This document shows positions 1 to 9,746 of a DNA stretch of 64,000 nucleotides, one piece after another; position 1 is the stretch's first letter; each line of letters begins with the position of its first letter. The position numbers were made by a program, and so were the translations under genes. The stretch comes from Armillaria gallica (taxonomy: Eukaryota > Basidiomycota > Agaricomycetes > Agaricales > Physalacriaceae): assembly GCA_037576215.1 (NCBI GenBank), contig JBANDB010000001.1:2728001-2792000 (forward strand), in the 5' to 3' direction. Below the pieces are notes generated by a model. It saw only the letters and a program-made list of their open reading frames with translations. It ran no database searches and had not been told where the DNA came from.

Positions 1-1478
1 GTCGGTATTCTATTATTGTAGTTTATGAGGTTGTGCTATTTATACTCCCATACATCATGTCTGGGGTTGAAGTTTGATCGCAGTACTAAAATTTTCGGAC
101 ATTTGCTAACATCTATGTATGAGCGAAGATACGCGATCCTCAAACTATCTTTACTGCGTTGAAAATTGAAGTCGGCACGGAAATCCACCTGTGCAATGTG
201 ATTTCGATCGTGGTCATTTCAAGCTTTCATGATTTGGGAGATAGAACCGACATCATCGTCTTACATAGTGATGCCGGGAATAGCGTAAAGACTAATGATA
301 CTTACTAAGCAGTACGGATGAATCAGTGCACCCTGGCGTTTATTAAATTTTGGGGAGATATATTGTACTATACATAGTAGCGGTGGAGGTTCTAAGGTTA
401 GTCCGGGCCGATTCCATCTAGATAAGCAGTGCGTTCATAGGTAACAGTATACGATGCGTTGAAAGCATTTGTAATAAGTTTCTTGACCTGAAGGTTCGAC
501 ATTTACTTCCGAGTCTAAAGTGCCCGCAATGACACATCTTGGAGCTCAGCCCATTGGCCACCCCAGATGTTTCATGCTCATCGGCTGCTTTTTTGGTGCT
601 ATAGGCTGACGCGACTGAACGCGTGCGACGGCACACTTGGCCCGATCATCAATCAATGATAGTGCTGATCTCCCGCTCAATTGTCTTGCCTCCTGTAACC
701 TACCGACCCTAGACACGGGGCGCCTTTCGCGCGGCAGCAATGGAAAATGTATAAGCAATTGTAGACAGATTGATTGAGACAAAATTAAAAAGCCGCGGGT
801 GGCTTTCGAGGTCGATGAGGTGATCCCGGAGACCGATCGGTGTAAGCGAGGAATTGACGGGATAAGCGCGGGCGCAGCAAGTCTCGTCTACAGTTGCATC
901 AAGGACTCTTACATGCACCTGATTTCGTGATATGCGTGCTTTGGCACACCTTGTTATCATCAATACGCAAAGGCTGTGTCTGAAACGCATGGTCATCTAT
1001 GGCCATTCTGAGATACAGCTGGCCCTAGACACCCCTATGCGCATCCTTTGTACCCAGGCGGTTGTCGAAATGAGGGTCTTCTCCAAGGTCCGCATTTCCT
1101 CCCACTGCCCAGTCACCGAGGCCCTACTCGTTTGCCCATTCTACATCATTTAGCTGATTCCACTTGTACAGGTTGATTGAGAGCTGCCTCGGTGCCAAAA
1201 GTCGCCGAGCACTCGTCGTAGGAAAGATTTCAAAGATAGTGTATGACCCTTAATAGAAGACTCTAGTCGAATTGAATCGGCGATCCTCAGAATTTGCATA
1301 AACTGATAAATATTGAAATAACACAACATGTGATATTCAAGGGCGTTCATGAAATATAGCGTTTACCACAAGGCGCGTAATATCTGTACGCAAGTCCAGT
1401 CATCATTGATGCAATAGATCGAGAAATGAGGATGACGTACGACAAAATGAAACTTCTTCCTTACATGCATTTGATTCT
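1..1478. other. Stretch with no recognised gene
   Basis: Short overlapping frames occur on both strands, but none shows a family motif, and I could not join them by splice signals into a sensible protein. AT-rich parts near 1-420 look intergenic. The right end is the 3' flank of the minus-strand LPMO gene. Confidence 0.5.
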
Positions 1479-2713
1479 CTAGCCTGACCAGACGGCCTGA
1501 AATAGGTGTCAGTACGACTCCATCGGAGAAGCGTCGAAACAATCTCACCGGACCCGGCTGCGTATAGGTCGCAGGGATTGGGTAATATATATTCAACTTA
1601 ATGCCGGGTTCCTAGATAAAAGTAGGCTTATCAGTGAATTCATTGAGATATGAATACCAAGCACACATTGCCTGTGTAGACGCCTGGAATGGCGACCAAG
1701 GGGCCGGGTGTACCGTTTCCTGATGATGCCATTAGTGAGTTTAAAATACCTAAAGGCGGTAATCGTATACAGTACCTCCTCCCGTAACTTCAATCTGACC
1801 GCAGCTAATGTAAAATTGTGCTGGGGCAGACCTTAAGGGGACATTGAAACACAAGGGTAAGAAAAGGCGTACCTCCTCCGAAGGTGGATGCAGCATGGAG
1901 CGCAATCTGCTCTATCCGAACTGTCCGAGATTCCCTTAGAGTTGAACGATGAACGCCCAGATTTTAGTAACATACCTAAATATTGTCCACTAGGAAGGTT
2001 TTTCGGAATTGTGAATGAAACACCAGCCTGGTCTGGCAAAAATGTGATAAAGAATGTAAAGAATGACATCAATACCCTTACTCTGGGATGGAAAGGTGAT
2101 GCTGGTACCACCGTTCGTCACAGGAGGGAGTTGATAAACCTTTGAATTTAGAAGGTCAAAATCTGGGCAACATTATAAATACCTCCAATTACCTTGAACC
2201 AAACTGCGCCATCGCCGGCAAACGAACTGACGTCGCTAGGTGCTTTCGCCATGTAAACATTAACGGTCTATGAAAATATGAGTAAAGTCATGATCCAAAA
2301 GGGTGAGCCCAACATACACCAGGGTGATACATGGTACCGTCGCTCATAATCCCGAGCTTGGAGCCAGCGGCAACAGATATGGTTGATGCGGTAGCACCGG
2401 TCTGAGAGTCGTAACATCTCAGATCGGGACTGGTAACGTCCGTAACCTGTCGGGAACATTATTACCTAAGGCGCGAGCGGTAAAAGAAACCCGTCTTACA
2501 GGAGATTGAGTGTTGTAATTGTTTGTCTTCCGAACGTTGACCCAAGCGCCGGTCGTCGCGCCATTGACAACAAGGGAAGGGAAGGTATCTGAAGACACGA
2601 ATTTGTAGATGCTCGAAAGTGTAAGAGTCCAATAGTGACGCACAGTGAGCAGTTGCTTGAGAGATAAGCGAGAAAGCTCCAATAGCCAGAGCAATCAGGT
2701 TGAAGGAAATCAT
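1479..2713 (-). CDS. AA9 lytic polysaccharide monooxygenase (11 exons)
   Basis: Secreted copper enzyme that oxidatively cleaves cellulose or related polysaccharides. Exons, read downward: 2713-2644, 2588-2500, 2446-2318, 2267-2193, 2139-2082, 2032-1976, 1920-1873, 1820-1776, 1719-1667, 1611-1549, 1496-1479. All phases match and give 234 aa. A signal peptide (MISFNLIALAIGAF...QATA) is followed directly by the mature N-terminal His (HYTFPSLVVNG), as the copper His-brace requires. The second His lies in MYHPG. The conserved H-x(n)-Q-x-Y element is seen as IALHAAST...AQFYISC. The family ending NIYYPIPATYTQPGP-AVWSG is present. There is no linker or CBM1, so it is a single-domain enzyme. Introns are 49-56 nt. 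No frameshift was found. Substrate and regioselectivity cannot be told from sequence. Confidence 0.93.
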
Positions 2714-3359
2714 GTTTCAGCACGTAGTCGATGCATTGGTTCAACGGTTAGATTTATACTTCTGGCAGACAGACTGACCAACGTAGTACTGGCGAGCATA
2801 AGTATCCGAGAAATTCCCAGTGCATTAGCGAGAATCAGGACACCGGGGGCAAGGATTCATAACAATACCATTGTTGGCTGATTTTCGGTTGATTTATCGG
2901 ATAAGAGGAGATCATACGACCATTCCCAGCGCCGCAGAAATTCAAGTCTGAGAAAGACTCGGATGTTCGGCTGTTCTTCGTCAAGTATTAGGCTAGGCAA
3001 ACAGCAGAAATATCTCAATTAGAGGTGCAAAAGTACCGGTAATCGCAGATGTTTAAGCTAAAACTTGTCAAATGATAAGCCTAATTGCAGTAAGTATTTA
3101 TAACCATGAGAGCATATACTTGCCTATCTCAGCTGTTCAAGACGAGGTAGGGCACCATTTTGGCCATTCATACGAATACTGGCGTGAACAAGGCGTGAAC
3201 TTCGGAATGGCTATCACGTGGACATCGCGACGCGTTGTTTGAGGTTGTTTGCTCTCGTTTCTCAAGGAATTCCCCAGAGCGATCCTTCCCTTCTTGACTA
3301 CAAACCATCACCTTCTCTTCGTCTGCTCGAAGCCTTCAGCGCGACCCGCCTTTTATAAT
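2714..3359. other. Divergent intergenic region
   Basis: This lies between the starts of the LPMO (minus) and a secreted-protein gene (plus), so it should hold both promoters. I saw no clear TATA box or palindrome and no coding signal. Confidence 0.5.
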
Positions 3360-4145
3360 ATGCGATTCTCTCTTTTATTCACGCTTTCTGCTCTGCCGGT
3401 CATCGCGTTTGCGTGTGAGGGTGAATGTATCACAGGCGTGACTGCAGCCTTCGTGGCTGGAGTTCTTGTACATCTCAAGACGGCGATCTTGCCTGAATTT
3501 GTGGGTTTTCACTACTATTCCCTTGGTGACATTACTCATGGTTCGCAGGTGCGCCAGCTATACACCTTATTGGATATCCCCTGTCCTTCAGATAACTCTC
3601 AGTTGCTTGCCCCCATCGAACCTCTGCTTGGCGCTTTCGAAAGTGACGCTCCTCCTTGTTTTCAACACAACATATTTCCCGGTTACTTCCATGGGAAGTG
3701 TCAAGTGAACGGCGTAGATCCTGTGGGATGTCCTAATCCTGACTGCGCGGTAGTCTGCGGTACTCCTGGCTCACTGATTCATTACTATGAAAAACTCCTA
3801 GACATCGTGTGCGATTCGACAACGACTGTCTGTCAAAACATGACTAGTCCTCATTCGAACGTGTACCAGGCGATTGAAAAGAACATGCTCGAAGCAATGT
3901 CGTCTCACTCCTCTTCCAGGCGGACGTTTCGCTTTTCCCGCTCAACATTTTATCCTACGATAGCCACGACTCCGTCGGCCACCGGCTTTTCGAAGCGCAG
4001 CCGTTCTCCAAATTTCTCTCAAGTCTTCCAGAGCCATATGAACGAGCTTCCGCGAGCGGTGAGAAACGCGTGCAAGACAAGGAACGGCGGTAGTGGCAGG
4101 TGGACATTCCCGCATATGAAGGAAAAAATTCTCAGTTACCCGTGA
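3360..4145 (+). CDS. Small secreted protein, Cys-containing, function unknown
   Basis: The ATG at 3360 opens a classic signal peptide (MRFSLLFTLSALPVIAFA, then CEGECITGVTAAFV). Read straight through, the frame gives 261 aa with Cys clusters (CPNPDCAVVC, CDSTTTVC) in the first two thirds and a Ser/Arg-rich basic tail without Cys. A candidate in-frame 48-nt intron begins with GTGGGTTTTC and ends with TTCGCAG just before the codons for VRQLYTLL. If spliced, 16 residues are lost without a frame change. The change of composition after about residue 175 could mean the tail is not translated as shown, or that another intron was missed. I recognise no domain. Secretion and divergent placement beside an LPMO are the only functional hints. 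Confidence 0.6.
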   Translation: MRFSLLFTLSALPVIAFACEGECITGVTAAFVAGVLVHLKTAILPEFVGFHYYSLGDITHGSQVRQLYTLLDIPCPSDNSQLLAPIEPLLGAFESDAPPCFQHNIFPGYFHGKCQVNGVDPVGCPNPDCAVVCGTPGSLIHYYEKLLDIVCDSTTTVCQNMTSPHSNVYQAIEKNMLEAMSSHSSSRRTFRFSRSTFYPTIATTPSATGFSKRSRSPNFSQVFQSHMNELPRAVRNACKTRNGGSGRWTFPHMKEKILSYP

Positions 4146-4382
4146 AAGGTTAACGTTGTTGGCTGCCTCTAGTTTGTATATTCTAACCCCCTACCCTTGA
4201 CACATACACTGTATCGCCTAACCTCTATTTCTGTACACATGTATTCCATATTAATACCGTCCTATTGTATACCAGTACTAGTCTTATTGTCCCTATGTAT
4301 CCTATTTTGAGACCAAGCGTTTTACGTTGCCTCTTGTTCTGACGGATATCGTGACCTGCCACACGACCACCGTCACTCTGCT

Positions 4383-5630
4383 ATGAACCTCATTGACCGA
4401 CCATTTTATTCAACAAAGCCAGAATGGAAGGACGTTGCGCCTTTGGAACAGTACGAAAACATCAACCCATTGGCACCGATTCTCTACACAGATGAATGTT
4501 CGTCGCTTTATCTGTGCTGTCGCTTGCCCTGAACTCTTCGACAGACAAGGATGCAACCGACTACTTTCGCGGCGTTGTTAGAAATGGAGAGAAGAGCGAA
4601 CGGGTATTGGAACTGACGGAACATGTTATCCGACTGAATCCAGCTCATTATTCTGCATGGTGAGAGGTCCATCGTCGCCGGATCGCTGCGTCTCACGATT
4701 CTGCAGGCAGTACCGCTACGAGACCCTCATCGCGCTCGGTTCGCCGCTCACGACTGAGCTGCGGCTCATGGATGAAATCGCCGTCAAGCATCTCAAGACA
4801 TACCAAGTCTGGCACCACCGACGCCTCCTCCTCATCCAACTTCGAAACCCAGCCCCAGAGCTCAAATTCATCGCCCAATCCCTCAGGGCCGACGCCAAGA
4901 ACTACCACACATGGTCTTACAGACAATGGCTCTTAGCGTACTTCAACGACGACGACCTATGGAGCGGCGAGCTGGACTTTGTCGACCATATGCTGAACGA
5001 GGACGTCCGGAACAACTCCGCCTGGCATCACCGCTTCTTCGTCGTCTTCCAGTCTGGAATACGGGACAGCGAGAAAGACAGGGAGAGGGTAATCAAGCGG
5101 GAGCTGATGTGCGCATTTCCTCGCTCCGTCTGTTCTGTTGGTATTCTGATTATAATGAATCTCAAGATACGTCAAGCAGAGTATATCGCTAGTGCCTAAC
5201 AATGCGTCGGCATGGAACTACTTCCGTGGGATCCTGGATCACAACAAGCTGCCCTACGCGAGTGTGCAGGCATTTGTCGAGGCCTACACACGGGATACTC
5301 CACCTGCCACAGGGGATATCGTGGACCTGGAGAACCCACCTCCATCAGAGGAAGCCCAGTTACCCTGTCCGGCCGCCATAGAGCTCCTCGCGGATATCCA
5401 CGAACCGCAGGGTGTCGAGAAAGCGATCGAGGTGCGAGGATCTTCCTCGGGCTCCTAGTTCATATCTGAGGGTTCCTGTCATTTAGCTTTGGAAATCGCT
5501 CCGTGATGTGCATGATACCATTAGGAAGAGGTGGGTGTTTTCTCGTCCCTGTGTGTGGTTTAAATTAATGCTGTATGGCAGATATTGGGACCATCGGATC
5601 AAGCAAGCGTCCCACCGCGAGGGTGTCTGA
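4383..5630 (+). CDS. RAM2: Protein farnesyltransferase/geranylgeranyltransferase I alpha subunit
   Basis: Shared alpha subunit of the two CAAX prenyltransferases; it pairs with a beta subunit to attach farnesyl or geranylgeranyl groups to Ras/Rho-type proteins and, in fungi, to peptide pheromones. Exons: 4383-4497, 4545-4659, 4707-5108, 5167-5431, 5487-5530, 5582-5630; phases agree and give 329 aa. The PPTA repeats are clear: LNPAHYSAWQYRYETL, KTYQVWHHRRLLL, KNYHTWSYRQWLL, NNSAWHHRFFV, NNASAWNYFRGIL. The N-terminus (FYSTKPEWKDVAPLEQ) and the end (KRYWDHRIKQA) also fit the family. Introns are 47-58 nt. Length matches the family. No defect was seen. Confidence 0.95.
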
Positions 5631-5849
5631 CCGCTTTTTGGAAGTTACTGCTTGTATCATAATGTAGGGCTATCGCTATCACAACGAAACCATATGAGAA
5701 CCGGCTCTCCACCACGAACCAAGAGGAGAAATGGCAGGGACAGGAAGATCTGTTTGTTGTTGCGATGTTAGCAATGATTCTTAGCGAGATGGGGGACTCC
5801 TAGATTAGCGCTCGACCTTTGTGGCCGCCATTCACTCTTCGTACTTGAG

Positions 5850-6590
5850 GCATCGTTGGGGCTCCAGAAAGATGGAGACGAGCCCCAATAAGGGAACGAT
5901 AACTGGCCGTCATTTTCACCGACTGCGAGGGACCTCCCATCGATATGATCCTTGTTGTTTGGACTACTCTGGAGATCCAGTCTTACGGTATGTGGGTGCT
6001 GTTCAGTCTTCATCAAGGATAGGACGCCTCTTGGCAGGTATCAAGAAGCCGTCTGTTTATTGAGTAACCGAACTTAGGAAGCCCCCAGTCCAGAGCGAAC
6101 CTTTTAACCGGGTGCTAAGGTGCATGAATTGTAAGTACGAACGTTCGCACCGCCCCATGCTGGAATGGACCTCCCATGTGCTCTGAAGATGGTAAACATG
6201 CGATAGGCGATGTGAAGAGGCTATCAAAATCAAGCGCCCCCAAGGTACCGTCGGGGCTCCAGGAAGGATGAAGACAAGTACCGAGATTCTCTGAACAGCC
6301 CGCCACCTTCGCGAGGGTCCATCTATATGGTCCTTGCTCCTTTAGGGATTGCTAGTCGCTATTGACTTAGTCTTACAGTGGTGAATACCGTTGAATCTCC
6401 ATTGATGGTCTAAATGAGATGTATCTTGGCAGGACGCCTCTGAATAGCACTTTCAGCCGCCCGCCTATCAACTATCACTAGCCCAGACCGGACTAAGAGA
6501 CTTTTCCTGGTGTAAAGCTTGGATGGGTATGAATGGTACGAATGCTCGCACCAGGCCCCTTGCTGCGGTACTTGACACAGACACATTCAC
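5850..6590. repeat. Diverged direct duplication, about 320 bp per unit
   Basis: Unit 1 (about 5850-6165) and unit 2 (about 6243-6590) share an ordered series of matching blocks at a spacing near 400 bp. The blocks are GGGGCTCCAG-AAGATG-AGAC, GCGAGGG-TCC-TC-ATATG-TCCTTG, GTCTTAC-GT, TCTTGGCAGG, and near the right ends ATGAAT-GTA-GAA-G-TCGCACC. The collinear order argues against chance. Each unit has several indels and no long open frame, so the duplication is old. Confidence 0.6.
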
Positions 6591-7185
6591 GGAGGACTCA
6601 TATGGTATCGGGCCGTGCAGAAAAGGTTGCTTCATCTTGACAGGCTACCACTAGCTATCAAGTCCAAATTTAACCACAAATTGAGATCCGAGTGTATGGG
6701 ATGTCACATATATTTTCTTTGCGGTAACTGTGCATATTGTAATTCCTTGACCGGACATGCACAATTCGTTTTAGCGGTACCAAAGATTCCCCAGGTTAAA
6801 AAAAAATTAAGCCATCTGGAGGTAGACATTGGAGTCGGACCGACGGATGAGCCAGAGTTCACGAAAGCGAACCGAGCAGCACGAGACAGGGAACCCGCCA
6901 ATAAACGACGTTGGAAGATGCGTGCCAGCCTGCGAATATCCCTATTGGTGCCAAACTGAGGCGTGATAATGATCTTGTAGAGATTAGATGATGTGATGTT
7001 CACGATAAAGAGACCGCGCCATCTCGAGTTATGTAACGACGCCGCCAATCGCGTCCTCTACCTCTTCATATAGATGTTCTATCAAACGAGCAGATTTTTC
7101 TTTGTGTTGTTCGTCTGACAGTGATGGCCTTGCCTTGATATCAGAGTGTACTTGGCATGTGAGGGAGTTGGACAGTCCATTGAAA

Positions 7186-7362
7186 CCCTGTTCGTGGTAA
7201 CTTCGGTCAACGTGAAGAGGCGTGCAGTACACGGTTGTCAGGAGAGGAACATCTACCGCGAGTGGGCTGAGGCTTGGTAGGGCTTAGTAGTTGTGAGACC
7301 CTGCTCGTGGTAATTCCGGTCGACGTACAATCCACGGTTGTCAGAAGAGGAACATCTCCGGG
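7186..7362. repeat. Pair of short direct repeats, about 65 bp
   Basis: The stretch 7186-7259 (CCCTGTTCGTGGTAACTTCG ... CACGGTTGTCAGGAGAGGAA) recurs at 7301-7362 (CCCTGCTCGTGGTAATTCCG ... CACGGTTGTCAGAAGAGGAA) with a small deletion and a few substitutions. It is non-coding. The origin is unknown. Confidence 0.7.
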
Positions 7363-7628
7363 ATTCAATGGGTGGGCAGGAAATGCAGATTTCTATTCAA
7401 TCTGACAGCATCAAACAATGAAGATTTCCATCCTTGCCTCGGGCAGTCAAATCGCCCGCTGGGAACAGCATGACTGGCTAGAGTTCATCAACGCGTTTTA
7501 TCAAACTTTCTGGTCGACGAGCCAAGCGGGGGAGCTGATTCGATGAAGGCCGCGACTCGACTGAGCATCAAGGTTGATTATTACTCGAACGATTACTTAC
7601 CTCTCGCCCTATCATGATTTACGCGTCG

Positions 7629-8130
7629 TCAGCGAAGCTCTATGTTGTAGATCGTAATCCGGCCAAAGAAATCGGAGCTGGCGACCATGACGATCTTGAG
7701 TGCAGATATTTCGTGAAACTTGGCGGGATCCAGCTCGAATTCTTGGGCGCGATTGACATCCTCAGGATACACGGTGTGGGCTGTAGTCCATTTGCCCGCC
7801 TCATCGGGTACCTGCAGATGACACTCTGTACCGACAAAGCCACCTTGGAAGGTAATACTGAGTGTCTGAGGACTCGTCGTTGCAGGAAAGGCAAGTTGAA
7901 CAAACTGTGGCAGTCCCTGTAAAAAAAAGGATCAGGCTGACCATATCGGACTCTAACTGCACCGCCCACCTGCTGGCTTGTCCAACACGTTTCCGGGCTT
8001 CCATCTATGAGGTTCGCCTTCCCCGTCGACTTGTCGAGCGTCGAGCTGACCCTGCCAGTGGCATTAGAGACGGAAAACGAGACCAAGAGACGGACAGAGC
8101 ACACTTTATCTTGACGGACGATGAAGACAT
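7629..8130 (-). CDS. NR2C2AP/TRA16-like protein (discoidin-fold)
   Basis: Homologue of the small protein known in animals as nuclear receptor 2C2-associated protein; its fungal role is unknown. Exons, read downward: 8130-8120, 8051-7970, 7916-7629, giving 126 aa in phase. Diagnostic stretches are VSSTLDKSTGKANLIDGSPE, TCWTSQQGLPQFVQLAFP, SITFQGGFVGTECHLQV, YPEDVNRAQEFEL and SSDFFGRITIYNIELR. These follow the animal pattern of an L-x-D...ETCW segment, an FQGGF strand and a C-terminal DFFGRI-IY motif. The first exon is only 11 nt, and its donor (GTCCGT) is inferred from phase, so the start is less certain than the body. The gene starts head to head with the phosphatase gene. Confidence 0.85.
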
Positions 8131-9137
8131 TGCTGCGTGGGAAAAAGGCGATGGGCCCCCTCGACGTTCTGGCTCAGCGTGAGACGGAACGGTTCCGTGC
8201 ACGGTCCCTGTCGCAACATGGTCGCAACAACGGTGCTGCCAGCCTTGACCCCAAGCTCATCGAGCATTACTCTGTCTCCGTCGCTACCCACCCCGACAAC
8301 GCCAGTTCGAATCGGTACATGGACATCCACCCGTACAACCGTACCGGTGTCCTCGCAGGCGGGACGCGCTACCTCAACGCCAGCTGGGTCCTCGAACTGC
8401 ACGGCGGCAAATGGTGGGTAGCAACACAAGCGCCGCTTCCCGACACCGCCAATGCCTTCCTCACCTTCATCATGAACCCCATCACGACCCCTGCTTCCCC
8501 ACACCATTGCCGGATACGCACCATCGTCCAGCTCACTCGACACTCAGAGGCTGGCAGAGTCAAGGCGCATCCATATTTCCCGTCTGTCGTCGGCCAGTCT
8601 GCCGTCCTTGAGGCTGGAGGGGCACCCCCACTCAAGGTCACCACTCTCAAGGTCGAAGACATCAGAGATGCGTCGTGCACGAAGACCACTGTTTCTGTCT
8701 CGACGGTATCTGGCGGTCAGACTCATGTCTTTCAACACCTTCTCTATGACGCGTGGCCTGACCACGGTGTTCCCTCCCGTGCAGACCGCTCTACTCTTTT
8801 ATCGTTCCTTTTACTGGTCGACCGTGTCAATCGCGAAGGATTTCCTGACGATCCTCCCATTGCTGCGGGCTGCTCAGCAGGCGTCGGTCGTACCGGGGCG
8901 TTCATCGCCTTGTCCTCCCTGCTCCGTTCACATAAAGTGCTCAGTCCGGCTAAAGAGCCGTCACTTCCGCAAGTCTTACCTCCGTCACCCATTGGCCCGT
9001 TACCCGAGAGCGTAGAGAACGACGCCGTGGTGAAGGAGATCGACTCTCTGCGGGAACAGAGGCCGGGTATGGTACAGAGAGACGAACAGGTCCGACTCAT
9101 CTACGAGATGCTGCAAGATGTGACCGAACGAAGGTAG
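8121..9137 (+). CDS. Protein tyrosine phosphatase (classical PTP domain)
   Basis: Removes phosphate from tyrosine in target proteins; targets are unknown. A single open frame of 338 aa holds the ordered PTP motifs: NRYMDIHPYNR, the RYLNASWV region, WWVATQAPLPDT, the acid loop WPDHGVP, the P-loop CSAGVGRTG with catalytic Cys and Arg, and a Q-loop-like MVQRDEQVRLIYE. The residue before the P-loop Cys is Gly (AAGCSAGVGR) instead of the usual His of HCX5R. ATGs at 8121 and 8151 are both possible starts; I took the longer. With the 8121 start the coding region overlaps the first exon of the opposite-strand NR2C2AP-like gene. GC content is high compared with neighbours. An extra 5' exon cannot be excluded. 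Confidence 0.88.
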   Translation: MKTLLRGKKAMGPLDVLAQRETERFRARSLSQHGRNNGAASLDPKLIEHYSVSVATHPDNASSNRYMDIHPYNRTGVLAGGTRYLNASWVLELHGGKWWVATQAPLPDTANAFLTFIMNPITTPASPHHCRIRTIVQLTRHSEAGRVKAHPYFPSVVGQSAVLEAGGAPPLKVTTLKVEDIRDASCTKTTVSVSTVSGGQTHVFQHLLYDAWPDHGVPSRADRSTLLSFLLLVDRVNREGFPDDPPIAAGCSAGVGRTGAFIALSSLLRSHKVLSPAKEPSLPQVLPPSPIGPLPESVENDAVVKEIDSLREQRPGMVQRDEQVRLIYEMLQDVTERR

Positions 9138-9746
9138 GACGATAATTAATATGTATTCTGTACACGACTCCCTGTGTGTCCATTCAACCATAAGAATAGG
9201 TTTCTTCGCGCAATAGGCCGCTCTACTCCAACTACAGCTTCAATATCTAACTCGGTTTCCTGGAACGCGTACTTCGTGCTTGAACGACTACATCGGCACC
9301 ATCGATCCCTTGTACATCGATGATGGAGAACGGGGAGACCTTGCTTCCCGGCGGGTAATTTAAAATAACCTTGCAGAGTGCCCAAGCATTGCCTCCCTTC
9401 ACACGGAGTTACAATCCACAATCTACTCCCAGGGTCCATGGAAACTCCACAGGCCCTTTGCCAGGGCCCACACTAGATGGCGGCGGGGATCTCACACTCT
9501 ATCAGTATATGCTCCGCTACTCCACAATCGCACCCGGTTGGCACATTTCTGGAGCGAACTTCGCTCATGTGTTGCCTGCTTTATGGATAGCCTTTCGATA
9601 CTATGTCATGGCTCGTCATGGCTTTCATCCCGAGAGGTTGGCCTCCGTTTGTGACTCCAAGTGGTGGATGTGAATCTGAAATTTACTTCGAAAGTCGTTT
9701 CATTCATAAGAGGTATAACAGTAAAATGACTATCTACATCTGATCT
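9138..9746. other. Intergenic stretch with one uncertain minus-strand exon-like frame
   Basis: On the minus strand about 45 codons between 9400 and 9260 read NAWALCKVILNYPP...DGADVVVQARSTRS and then stop. This looks protein-like, but I could not find phase-compatible partner exons. The opposite strand has an equally open frame at 9371-9673. Neither has a recognisable family, so no gene is called. Confidence 0.35.

Larger units (their letters stand above)
5631..7628. other. Two-kb region without a recognised gene, with degenerate repeats
   Basis: No frame shows a known domain. The region holds a diverged direct duplication (about 5850-6165 and 6243-6590) and a second short pair (7186-7259 and 7301-7362), listed separately. 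A minus-strand frame ending near 7029 (LIEHLYEEVEDAIGGVV) looks protein-like but cannot be extended. This is probably old mobile-element or duplicated intergenic DNA. Confidence 0.45.

Noticed and set aside
9371..9673. A 100-codon plus-strand frame after the phosphatase gene.
   Set aside because: No family features, and a minus-strand frame here is just as open. Evidence is too weak for a gene.
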